Below are positions 21,347 to 29,488 of a stretch of DNA of 64,000 bases, piece after piece. The notes beneath the pieces were generated by a model. The model made no database searches. It worked only from the letters and a program-made list of their open reading frames with translations, and had not been told where the DNA came from. This DNA is from Prauserella salsuginis (GTDB lineage Bacteria > Actinomycetota > Actinomycetes > Mycobacteriales > Pseudonocardiaceae): NCBI RefSeq assembly GCF_024648885.1, contig NZ_JANBBF010000012.1:1-64000 (forward strand), read 5' to 3'. Position 1 is the stretch's first letter; each line of letters opens with the position of its first letter. A program made the translations under genes and the position numbers.

Positions 21347-22062
21347 GGAGCTTGGATCAGTCGTCGCGAATCGCGCACGTCGGGGCCGAGCTGAGTGAGG
21401 GCCTCGACCAGACTGTTCCCGGCCGCGGCCAACTCTTCGGTCGTAGCCGGGGCGAGGGCGTCGAGGATGAAAAACGCCGTCCGGGTGCCGTCGGTGAGTC
21501 CGGTGCGTCGGCCCTGACGCCAGTTCCAGCGTCGGCAGGTCACCCCGGCGTCGTCGCACCATACGACTTCGCCCGTGTCCGGATACTCGCGCACCATTTC
21601 TCCGTTCGCAGTCGTGTCGAAAGGTTCGTCGCCGTTGGCTCGGATCAGCCGGGCTGGCCCTTCGTACTCGTGGAAGTCCTCGCCGCCGAGTGGGATCTGG
21701 TGCAAGACGGAGATCGCGTTGTAGATGTCGGTGAGCGCGTTGATCCGTGGCAGGCCCTTCTCCGCACGCCGAGTGAGGGCCTCGAGGCTGTTGCGGGTGC
21801 GCTGCGGCTTCGCGCCGAACGCCCGGTACGCCTCCCGCCACGCGGCAATGTGGTCCAGCTCGTCCACCGGCGAGGCAGCGAGTAGCGCTCGCGCATGCGC
21901 CTCGGCCCGGTCGATCAGCTCGTCGACCGCCGAGGAGGACACTCGAGGATTGATCCCGCTCACCAGGACGAGAAGCGCGCGGTAGTCCGGGCGCAGCTCG
22001 AGCACGGCAGGGTCGACCTCGCACTCGGCGAGGAACGCGTCGAGTGCTTGGGTCTCAGTCAT
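21343..22062 (-). CDS. B3/B4 domain protein (PheRS beta-subunit editing-domain-like)
   Basis: This 239-residue protein matches the stand-alone B3/B4 domain, related to the editing domain of phenylalanyl-tRNA synthetase. Recognisable parts are WREAYRAFGAKPQRTRNSLEAL, LPRINALTDIYNAISVLHQIPLGGEDFHEYEG and the GEVVWCDDAGVTCRRWNWRQG strand pair. Related proteins may deacylate mischarged tRNA or act on amino acids. It sits between the XRE-cupin regulator (eight-base overlap) and the PLP enzyme, which ties it to amino-acid quality control or catabolism. Function here is inferred. Confidence 0.85.
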   Translation of the reverse strand: MTETQALDAFLAECEVDPAVLELRPDYRALLVLVSGINPRVSSSAVDELIDRAEAHARALLAASPVDELDHIAAWREAYRAFGAKPQRTRNSLEALTRRAEKGLPRINALTDIYNAISVLHQIPLGGEDFHEYEGPARLIRANGDEPFDTTANGEMVREYPDTGEVVWCDDAGVTCRRWNWRQGRRTGLTDGTRTAFFILDALAPATTEELAAAGNSLVEALTQLGPDVRDSRRLIQAP

Positions 22063-22660
22063 CGGTGGTCTCCGTTAGGTGGGCGTGTCCCACACCGGGC
22101 TCGTGGACGCAGAGCGTGAACCGGGCCGGGTCGTCGTTCGGGTTGGAATAGGAGTGCTCGGCATCGCCGTGAAACACCAGCGCGTCACCATCCGCGAGCA
22201 CATGAGACCGCCCGTGGACCTCGACCGTGAGCGTGCCTTCCAAGACCTGGAGGAGCTCGCGGGTGCCGGCGGCATGGGCCTCGCTCTCATGGCGGTCACC
22301 GGGCGCGAGCGTCCAGTTCCACAGCTCGATAACCTCCGGCGGCTCCGTACTGGACACGAGCACGCCGCGCCCACCCTGCTCGCCGGTCCACAGCGCTGCA
22401 CCCTGACCGGCGCGAGTCACCTTCGCTGCCTTCGGTGCCGGAGGCTCGACGAGGGCGGGCAGCGCCACCCCGAGAGCGTCGGAGAGCCGCAGCAGCGTGC
22501 CCACGCTCGGGTTAACAGCCCCCTGCTCGACACTGACGACCATGCGCCGGCTCACCCCCGCACTCTGGGCGAGCTGGTCAAGCGTCCAGCCGTGGGCAGC
22601 GCGTTCCTGCTTCAGTCTCGTGCCGATGGCGCGTGCCAGGCTCTCTGCTTTCACGTCCAT
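22055..22660 (-). CDS. XRE-family regulator with C-terminal cupin
   Basis: This 201-residue transcription factor has a helix-turn-helix in residues about 8-60 (IGTRLKQERAAHGWTLDQLAQSAGVSRRMVVSVEQG) and a cupin sensor domain in about 105-185 (APGDRHESEAHAAGTRELLQVLEG, ADGDALVFHGDAEHSYSNPNDDPARF). Such proteins often sense amino acids or polyamines and control the adjacent operon. ATG 22660 follows a 16-base imperfect palindrome directly; the in-frame GTG 22678 would place that site inside the gene. It heads the operon running down to 17.9 kb. Confidence 0.87.
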   Translation of the reverse strand: MDVKAESLARAIGTRLKQERAAHGWTLDQLAQSAGVSRRMVVSVEQGAVNPSVGTLLRLSDALGVALPALVEPPAPKAAKVTRAGQGAALWTGEQGGRGVLVSSTEPPEVIELWNWTLAPGDRHESEAHAAGTRELLQVLEGTLTVEVHGRSHVLADGDALVFHGDAEHSYSNPNDDPARFTLCVHEPGVGHAHLTETTDD

Positions 22661-22662
22661 AA

Positions 22663-22678
22663 GTGCATCATAGTGCAC
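22663..22678. promoter_or_regulatory. Imperfect palindrome, likely operator of the XRE-cupin operon
   Basis: GTGCATCATAGTGCAC has GTGCA/TGCAC arms around a six-base centre, two bases before the regulator start. The position would let a bound dimer block transcription or initiation. A leaderless transcript is possible because no ribosome site is visible. Confidence 0.55.
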
Positions 22679-23041
22679 AACGAGGGCATCATCTGTGCCA
22701 GTCGGCGATGCTCACGTATCTACGTGGCGGAATCGTCCAGCTCGTTCGGGCCGGGTCGCCACCCGCACGCGGTGCCCGCTCAACCTGCGTGCCTCTCCGA
22801 GCTCCCTTTCGCTGGAACCTGGCTCTCAACGCCCGAATCGCACGCGCGAATACCCCGCACGACCAGCAAACCCGCTGATATCGCAACTGATGCGAACTCG
22901 CGCTGCTTGTTGTGAGCGGCGGTAATGATGCTCGGCCAGGCGGGTGAGACTGCGACTGGGCGGGCCGGTCTTGTCGGTCGTGGGTGCCACCATGCGACTG
23001 GACCACCGAGCGTGGATGTGGGGCCGCGGGGGAGCGATGGC
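22679..23041 (+). other. Intergenic stretch without a supported gene
   Basis: This 363-base divergent gap has short open frames on both strands but none with a convincing start, ribosome site or recognisable protein. It must hold the promoters of the XRE-cupin operon and of the CoiA-like gene. Confidence 0.5.
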
Positions 23042-24325
23042 ATGCCGTTGACGACATACCTGACTGATCGGGATCTCGTACTCGATGCCACTCGAGACGA
23101 GAGCGACGTGGGCGGAGGCATGTCCTGGCAACAGGTGCGTGACGACGACACCTTGCCGATGAAATGCCGCGAGTGCGGTCGCGACATGCACCCTCGCGGC
23201 GGTGCGAACCGGGGCAAACGGCCCCACTTCGCGCATAACAAGGACTCGAGTCGGCCCACGTGCCCGGCCGAGAGCGAAACGCGCGAGCATCGGGAGCTGA
23301 AACGACGCTGCGCCGAGTGGGCTCGACGACCGGGGTGGCACGCCGCCCTGGAAGTCACCAGCCCCACCAAGGACTGGCGTGCCGACGTTCTGGCCACCGA
23401 TCCGCAATCGCAGCGTCGTGTCGCGTTCGAGATCCAGCTCAGCCCCCAGACCGAGGAGGGTGCCCGACACCGCAGCAGGCGCTACCGGGAGGCGGGGATC
23501 GAGTGCGTGTGGATCGTCAAAGGACATCAACGCCCGTGGTTCCGAACCCATGGCGCGCTCGTTGTCACCGGGCCCACAGCCTCGGCGGGCTCGCAGGAGC
23601 GTGACTGGACGGTGGTCGACGGGTGCCAGCGCTACATCGGGACCGAGGAGGGCGGAATCTGGTGCCCGGTTACGTCCGTGCCGTTGTCTCAGGTGGTGTA
23701 CTCCATCGCGCGCGGGCAGGTAGTGCCCTCCCGCAGAGACCCGTATCTCGACAGCGGCGAGTGGTGGTGGATCCGAGCCGATCGCCGGCAGCACTGGACA
23801 GATCCCGTCGCACAACCAAGCAAACCCCCACGCCGCCAGCCGAAGCGGAAGCCGACCTCGCGAGACACCCGGCCACGCACCCAGACCGCCCGCTCAACTG
23901 GAGCACTCCACGCTCGTTCCTCGTCCCCGCGGACGCCCGCCACGCCGTCACCGACTACCGCCGCGTCGGTCAAGACGGATCCGCCACCGGCGCCGTCACC
24001 ACCCGAGCCGCCGACGACCCCCACCCCGGAGCCTCCGGCCGTAGAACACACGAAACCGCAGGCCAACCCACACAAGCGTGTGCCCACCCCGCCCCGCGAT
24101 CTGACACTTCGTGAAAGCCTCGCCGACGCGCTGGGCGGTCCCTGGCCAGCCCGCCGGTACGGCAGCGCCGCTATCTGTGCCCTCTTCCTCGGCCTGATCG
24201 CCGCCGCAGTCAGCGCTGGTGTCACCAACGCCGCCCTGACCGAGTTTGCCCTCTGGGTGGCCGGCACCTGGGGTGCCGTGATCCTGCTGGGCGTTCTGAT
24301 CTCGGGTGTACGTCGGTATCGCTAG
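23042..24325 (+). CDS. CoiA-like nuclease domain protein with C-terminal membrane anchor
   Basis: This 427-residue protein has a CoiA-type layout. An N-terminal zinc-like region has CRECG, then HPRGG and RPHFAHNKD. A nuclease-like core shows WRADVLATD...VAFEIQLSPQ (the D-ExQ pattern of restriction-like folds). A Pro/Thr-rich linker covers about 255-365. Two hydrophobic helices near the end (about 373-420) could anchor it in the membrane. CoiA promotes recombination in competent bacteria; in actinomycete islands such proteins are uncharacterised. ATG 23042 has GGGGGAG upstream. It is cargo of the element; a defence or DNA-processing role is possible. Confidence 0.72.
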   Translation: MPLTTYLTDRDLVLDATRDESDVGGGMSWQQVRDDDTLPMKCRECGRDMHPRGGANRGKRPHFAHNKDSSRPTCPAESETREHRELKRRCAEWARRPGWHAALEVTSPTKDWRADVLATDPQSQRRVAFEIQLSPQTEEGARHRSRRYREAGIECVWIVKGHQRPWFRTHGALVVTGPTASAGSQERDWTVVDGCQRYIGTEEGGIWCPVTSVPLSQVVYSIARGQVVPSRRDPYLDSGEWWWIRADRRQHWTDPVAQPSKPPRRQPKRKPTSRDTRPRTQTARSTGALHARSSSPRTPATPSPTTAASVKTDPPPAPSPPEPPTTPTPEPPAVEHTKPQANPHKRVPTPPRDLTLRESLADALGGPWPARRYGSAAICALFLGLIAAAVSAGVTNAALTEFALWVAGTWGAVILLGVLISGVRRYR

Positions 24326-24365
24326 CGTCGATGTTCAGGAAGGGCGCTCACCGCTGACCTGCGGG

Positions 24366-25629
24366 TTACCCCTCCGGCAGGACAAAGTCCGGCGATGACG
24401 CCACTCGGGTGGCTCTCAAGACCTGGGCGAGCGTCGAGAGCGCTTCGAAGACGCCGAGGGTTTCGCTGAGGAACTCCAGGTAAGTCATCCCTGTGGGGTC
24501 TTCATCGCTGACAACCCGGCCCGTCTGAAGATCGTGGTGCGCCGTGGCGTGCCCGATCGTGTTGCGTCGACGGTTGTCGAGCAGAACCGCGAACGACTCC
24601 CAGCCGGGCACCTGCTCCACGTAAGCGATCTTGTACGCGCTGGGCAGCTTGTCGAATTTCTCGAGGCTCTTGGGGCGCTTTTTCACGGGCACGCTCTCGG
24701 GGTGGACGTCCCCGAAGTCATCGGGACCGCCACGCTTCACAGTGTTCTGAGCTGCCACCAACGGCCACAGGCACTTGCAAGCGAGCTCGAATCCTTGCTG
24801 GTAAAGGTCCCTCACCGTCGAGAACTCGTCCCGGAACAGCACCAGCTCCTCGAAGGCCCTCTTCTCTTTTGCACCGATGAACCGGCCGAGCAGACCCATC
24901 TCCCACGACTCGTGCCGCTCTACAAAGCGGTTGAGCTCGGTGAACAGATCTCGTTCCAGCACGGCAGACGTCTCCCCCTTACGTCGGAAGGCCCTGAGGT
25001 GGTCCGCGTGCCGGTCCATCGCTGCGGTGTGCTTCCGCGCGAAGCGGTCGAGCACTTTCGCGTTGGAGTTGCCCGTGTTTCCCGTGATCATCGTCGTGGC
25101 CATCGCCAGCGCCTGGTACGCGACGCTGGTCCGTTCGTGGCTCGTGTGCGGCTCCCACTCAAGCCCGAGCTGCTTCTGCGCGATGCGAGTGAACATCTCG
25201 GCATTGCCCTGGAGGTAGTACTGAAACAGCATCCGGATCCGGGGCCACAGGTCCCGGCAGGCGTCGAGAGCCTGGTGGCGCTCCGACCTGAACTCGCGAA
25301 AGACGTCGTCGCCGAGGATCTGCAGGAGTGTGAACGTGGGGAATGCCCCGGTGGGATCGAACGAGTCCGCCCCGTAGAACGACGGCACGAACGGATTGAC
25401 GGTTATGACCGGCACGTCGTCCGGTTCGGGCTCGTGGCTGTTCAGTACCTCGCAGTCGATATCGAGTCGGTGGGTCGAGAGCTCGGTGCCTGACATCGAG
25501 CCTTGAATCGGCAGGTGGCACAGGGGGGCACGGTAGGTAGAAGCGAGTCCCGCCGGTCGGCTCCACCCCGAGCCGAGCGACAAACATCTCCTCACAACCG
25601 GGACATCTGAGGTGATATCGGGAGATCAT
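24366..25629 (-). pseudogene. Zinc-ribbon hypothetical protein split by a G-tract frameshift
   Basis: The frame starting at ATG 25629 gives MISRYHLRCPGCEEMFVARLG...FYLPCP; the frame entered after the six-base G run (25523-25528, C run in the gene) gives LCHLPIQGSMSGTEL... to the stop at 24366. Joining them by dropping one base restores a CxxC...CxxC zinc ribbon (RCPGC, PCPLC) and one protein of about 420 residues. The large remainder is mostly helical with a KRPKSLEKFDKLPS segment and no family I know. It may be a true pseudogene, a sequencing error or a slippage-switched gene. ATG 25495 could still yield a ribbon-less protein. Confidence 0.65.
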
Positions 25630-25841
25630 GGATCCAGATTATCGACGGTCCGTGTGCCTACCACTCGAAGCCGCCGACTATCCAATGAAGCTGCGGGCCC
25701 GAGGCGTCGAGACACACTTGATCTGTCGGCACGGGTAATCCAGTGGTCATCGCAGGGCGTCCTGACACGGGTCGGCGGCCGGGTGATAATCCGCTGTATC
25801 ACCCGGCGACCCTGTCGGGGCTCGCCGCTACGGTTCCGCCC

Positions 25842-26816
25842 ATGACCGAGCCTGACGAACGCCCCGAACCGGACCCGCTGGCGCCGTACCCCACCCTCGC
25901 TGAGCGGGACGCCGGCACACCACCCGAACCCGAGCTCTACGAAGGCGTCCCACCCCACATGCAGAAGCACCTCTCCGACTGGGTTGGGCGATTCCTACAG
26001 GATATCGAGGGGCTGGCCGAGAGGGTCACTGCACGAATGAGGATGCACTGGACGGCGAGAGTCACGCCGCTTTCTGGCGGTGCCCGTTTGCTGACCAGTC
26101 GAGAAGCGATCATGCGCGTTGTCAACGGTCGTACCGACGGCATCGACTCGCACCGTCCGCTCGAGCCGCTGACTGCCGTCGATGCGGCGATCAAGTTGCA
26201 TCCCTACTGGGATACGGACGACGAGTACGACCTGGTCGAGTGGGAGGGCGAGCTCGAGTAGTTACAGAATCTCCTCCAGGACTGCGGTTCGGCTTGGTAT
26301 CTCGATGGTGAGCTACGGGGGCTGTATCGGCGGGTGGATCCCACGGTCACCGAGGCCTGGCGTCGTACACGCGAGTTGGCCGAGAAGGCGGGGCGGGTCA
26401 AAGCGTCGGAGAACTTGGCAGAGGCGTGGCGCGAGCTCTACGGCCAGCATCCGGACCCGAGCGCCAGCTACTCGGCGGCGGTGAAAGCGGTCGAGAACGC
26501 CGCGCTCGACGTGGTGTTCCCGAACCGCCAGCCAGGCCAGTTGAAGACCATCCACGCGGCGAGCCGGGAACTGCGCAAGCATCCGGGTCGCTGGCGGTTT
26601 GTCCTGCGGGAAGCCGAGACGGTGCCGGTGGGGCAGGGGTCGACCGAGGTCGTGACCACGATGCTGGACCGGTTTCTGCGCGGCGAGACCGATCGGCACG
26701 CGGACGACGAGAACCGGGCGAGCGAGCCAGCCGAGGCAGCCGCGGCGCTGCACCTGGCGGTTGTGTTGGTGCAGTGGTTCGTCACCGGTGCCGTTCAACC
26801 GAAGGACTCGGCGTGA
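25842..26816 (+). pseudogene. Hypothetical protein interrupted by an in-frame amber codon
   Basis: ATG 25842 opens a Pro/Glu-rich N-terminus, then a helical protein (SDWVGRFLQDIEGLAERVTARM) reaching TAG at 26259-26261. The same frame runs on without another stop: LQNLLQDCGSAWYLDGELRGLYRRVDPTVTEAWRRTRELAEKAG... to 26816, including a C-terminal AAALHLAVVLVQWFVTGA helix. Together it would be about 324 residues. The family is unknown to me; the second part resembles tRNA- or HEPN-like helical proteins only vaguely. The codon could be a nonsense mutation (for example CAG to TAG) or a readthrough site. Confidence 0.6.
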
Positions 26817-26880
26817 GCGCCGAGTTGATCCGTCCTGAGGCGTCGTCGCGAGGGCGAGCACTGACCTCGGCACGGTCTCG

Positions 26881-27468
26881 GTGGCCGGCGAGTTGGTCGA
26901 ACGGGCCCATGCCGAGCGCGCCGAGCTGGCCGGGTTGCCGCAGCGGGAACAGGTGCTGCTGGCGGCGTGGCTGGCCTCGTTGCGGTCGCGGCGTATGCGC
27001 CGGGCCTACAGCGGGGACCTGCTGTCCTGGCTGGCGTGGCTGGGCGAGCGCGAGGTGGACGTGCTCTCGGCGGGGCGTGTGCACGTGGACTTGTGTGTGC
27101 GAACAGGAAGTCACGGGCGGCGTCGACGATGTGCCGGCGACTGTCGGCGCTGTCGTCGTTCTACCGGTACGCGGCCGCGGCCGGCCTTGAGGGATGGCGC
27201 CGGTTGTCCGGGCCGCTCGTGGCCACTGCCAGCGGCGACCGGCTGCGGCAGAACCACCTGTGGGAACTGGTGCGCCGGCTGGCCCGCACCGCTGGGATCG
27301 ACGTGTGGGACCAGCTCTCGGCCCACAGCCTGCGCCACACCGCCATCACCCTGGCCCTGGATGGCGCGGCGAACATCCGGGACGTGCAGGACTGGGCCGG
27401 CCACCGACCACGCCCGCGGCAGCCTCGACCGCAGCCCGGTCCACACCCTGGCCAGCTACCTCGGCTGA
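26881..27468 (+). pseudogene. Decayed tyrosine recombinase
   Basis: Pieces of a phage-type recombinase appear in different frames. The core-binding domain is LLAAWLASLRSRRMRRAYSGDLLSWLAWLGEREVDVL. A second frame gives MCRRLSALSSFYRYAAAAGL, then jumps to LRQNHLWELVRRLARTAGIDVWDQLSAHSLRHTAITLALDGAANIRDVQDWAGH. A third frame gives RGSLDRSPVHTLASYL. The region with the first catalytic arginine is deleted and at least two frameshifts occur, so no active enzyme can be made. It marks a second, older integration in the same island. Confidence 0.75.
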
Positions 27469-27499
27469 CTGTTGACCTCCAAGCCGATCTGGGAAGCCA

Positions 27500-28654
27500 T
27501 CACGACCCGGGTTCGGACGGGGAGGCTGCGTTCCGTGCAGTGATGCGGTCGGTGAGTTCGATTGTGGCGAGGTACCACCAGAACAACCAGTCGAGGAAGG
27601 CCTCGTCATAGCTACTTTGCTGGTTGGCATTCTGGTGGCGCAGGTTGAAGTTGTTGGCGATCTGGAACAAGGCCTGCTCGTCCTTGGCGATCAACTGCTG
27701 CTTGATAAACTGCCGGCGTTCTTCCAGGATCTGGCAGAGAACCACCACGGCCGAGCGTTTCGTGTGTCTGTCGGCGTCGCGGGCACGGAAGGTCGAGATG
27801 GCGTGGCGAAGCTGGTCACCTACTTCGCTCTCACTGGAGCTCATGGCCTGGAGGAGTTCACTACGCTCGTCGCCGGGTGCGGTGACCATGCGGCCGATGT
27901 CGTCTCCATCTTCTGCGAGGCGTAGACCGATGTCGCTACGGTCCAGTAGCTGATTCACGCGCCAGCGGTAGACGGCGCGACCGGACTCGATGGAGAAGTG
28001 GCTGTGGTGCCACCCGCAGCCGGCGTAGTTGTGGAGATGACGTCTACTGGGGCGGGCGACCAAGTCGTGCAACACCTCGACGACGTCGCAGAACAAGTCG
28101 AGGTCGGTCGCCAGGTTCTCAGATTGTAGCGGCCACACTCCGGGGGCACCGATCTCATGCTCGATGACCGCAGACGGGTCGGTTGTGGCGGGAGCGTCGA
28201 CGCAGTCTTTTTCGAAGCTCTTCTCGAAGTAACCACGGTCGTCGAGCTCCTGAATCAGCGCAACGAACTGTCGGATCGTTGCGGATTGGCGTGCCAACCG
28301 TGCCGGTGTGCCATGTTGTCGTTGTGACCAGTAGGCCCTGCGATGTTGAGGACCTTCGTGGAGATGCTCCGCGTTCTGCAGGAGGTCGCGAAGGAACCGG
28401 TGCTTGTTGTTGAGCTTGTTGCTGTCTCTGTACGAGGGCGACCATGTATCGGCGGTGGGCTCGTCGGCGAGATCGCGGAACTCGCTACGGGGGCCGCTGC
28501 TCGCGTCACCAACGAAGGCGTCTTCCAGTAGTAGCTCGCAGCGGTCGTCCCAGTCGTGTAGCTGTCGCCTGTTGAGCAGGCTGGATGCTTCCTGCACGAA
28601 CAGCCATCGTGGCCAGCGCAGCTGATAGTCGGTATCGGTGAAATGGGAACGCAC
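27500..28654 (-). CDS. Hypothetical protein with conserved helical C-terminus
   Basis: This protein has about 384 residues from GTG 28654 (GAGAGA upstream); the frame reads further upstream but without protein-like sequence. It is soluble and rich in helices. The last 90 residues (VVVLCQILEERRQFIKQQLIAKDEQALFQIANNFNLRHQNANQQSSYDEAFLDWLFWWYLATIELTDRI) look like a conserved module with a WWYLATIELTDR signature, which I recall only from uncharacterised proteins. The middle has paired His/Cys (YAGCGWHHSHFS). It is element cargo; an anti-phage or maintenance role is a guess. Confidence 0.6.
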   Translation of the reverse strand: MRSHFTDTDYQLRWPRWLFVQEASSLLNRRQLHDWDDRCELLLEDAFVGDASSGPRSEFRDLADEPTADTWSPSYRDSNKLNNKHRFLRDLLQNAEHLHEGPQHRRAYWSQRQHGTPARLARQSATIRQFVALIQELDDRGYFEKSFEKDCVDAPATTDPSAVIEHEIGAPGVWPLQSENLATDLDLFCDVVEVLHDLVARPSRRHLHNYAGCGWHHSHFSIESGRAVYRWRVNQLLDRSDIGLRLAEDGDDIGRMVTAPGDERSELLQAMSSSESEVGDQLRHAISTFRARDADRHTKRSAVVVLCQILEERRQFIKQQLIAKDEQALFQIANNFNLRHQNANQQSSYDEAFLDWLFWWYLATIELTDRITARNAASPSEPGS

Positions 28655-28933
28655 AGCAGCATCATCTCTCGGTTCGCTGCGACGATGGCGGCGAGGTTGG
28701 CGGCGGTGTGGCCGGCCACATGCGCCGTGCACGTCCGCGCACCCGCGCCTGCAGCCTCGCCCTTTGGCGACGTCCTGATGTTCGGTCTGGATCCGGTAGG
28801 CGCCAGCGTGGTGTGCGGCGTGACGTACCGCGGCGAGCACGGCGAAGCGGACGACAGCATGCTCATGCTCGAGTCCTTCCTGAGACCACGGTCGTCGGCT
28901 ACCACCGCGACCGTCGCCCCGGACCCGTAGCCT

Positions 28934-29488
28934 GTGGTCGTGGCTGAGGAACGTGGCGCATGGCAGACCTTCGGTGAGCGGCTGGTCTACGACAACCGGT
29001 GGGTGCGACTGGGCTTGACCGACGTGCAGGCTCCGAACGGGGAGCGCTGGGAGTATCACGTCGTCCACCTGGCGCGGATCGCGATCGCGCTCGTGATCAA
29101 CGACCGCGACGAGGCGCTGATGCTCTGGCGGTATCGGTTCGCGACCCGGCAATGGGGGTACGAGCTGCTCGGCGGGCTCGTCGACGACGGCGAGGACTCA
29201 GCTGGGACCGCGGCTCGGGAGGCCGCGGAGGAGAGCGGCTGGAAGCCGACCGGCGAGGGCGAACACCTCGTGAGCTTCGAACCGCTGCCCGGCCAGGTCA
29301 CCGCTCCGGTCGACGTCCATGTCTGGCACGGGGCCGAGCACATCGGCGACCCGACGGACACCGAGGAGGTCGGCACCGTCGAGTGGGTGCCGCTGTCGCG
29401 CGTCAACGAGCTCGCGCGGCGGCAGGAGCTGCTGGGATCCGGCACGTTGGTGGCGCTGCTGTACTACCTGAACTCACGACGCGCGTGA
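28934..29488 (+). CDS. Nudix hydrolase (possible Pif-like element immunity protein)
   Basis: This 184-residue protein has a complete Nudix box in GGLVDDGEDSAGTAAREAAEESGW (GX5EX7REUXEEXGU), and resembles ADP-ribose pyrophosphatases (YELLGGLVDDGE). Such enzymes cleave nucleoside diphosphates linked to other groups. In the AICE pSAM2 a Nudix-domain protein, Pif, prevents redundant transfer between donors. Position beside an XRE/TPR regulator in an AICE makes a Pif-like role plausible here, but that is inference. The start is GTG 28934 or 28940. Its end overlaps the convergent regulator by 15 bases. Confidence 0.88.
   Translation: MVVAEERGAWQTFGERLVYDNRWVRLGLTDVQAPNGERWEYHVVHLARIAIALVINDRDEALMLWRYRFATRQWGYELLGGLVDDGEDSAGTAAREAAEESGWKPTGEGEHLVSFEPLPGQVTAPVDVHVWHGAEHIGDPTDTEEVGTVEWVPLSRVNELARRQELLGSGTLVALLYYLNSRRA

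Noticed and set aside
28643-28930. Possible small plus-strand gene before the Nudix gene
   Set aside because: Ala/Val-rich without ribosome site or recognisable motif; it overlaps the start of the minus-strand hypothetical.
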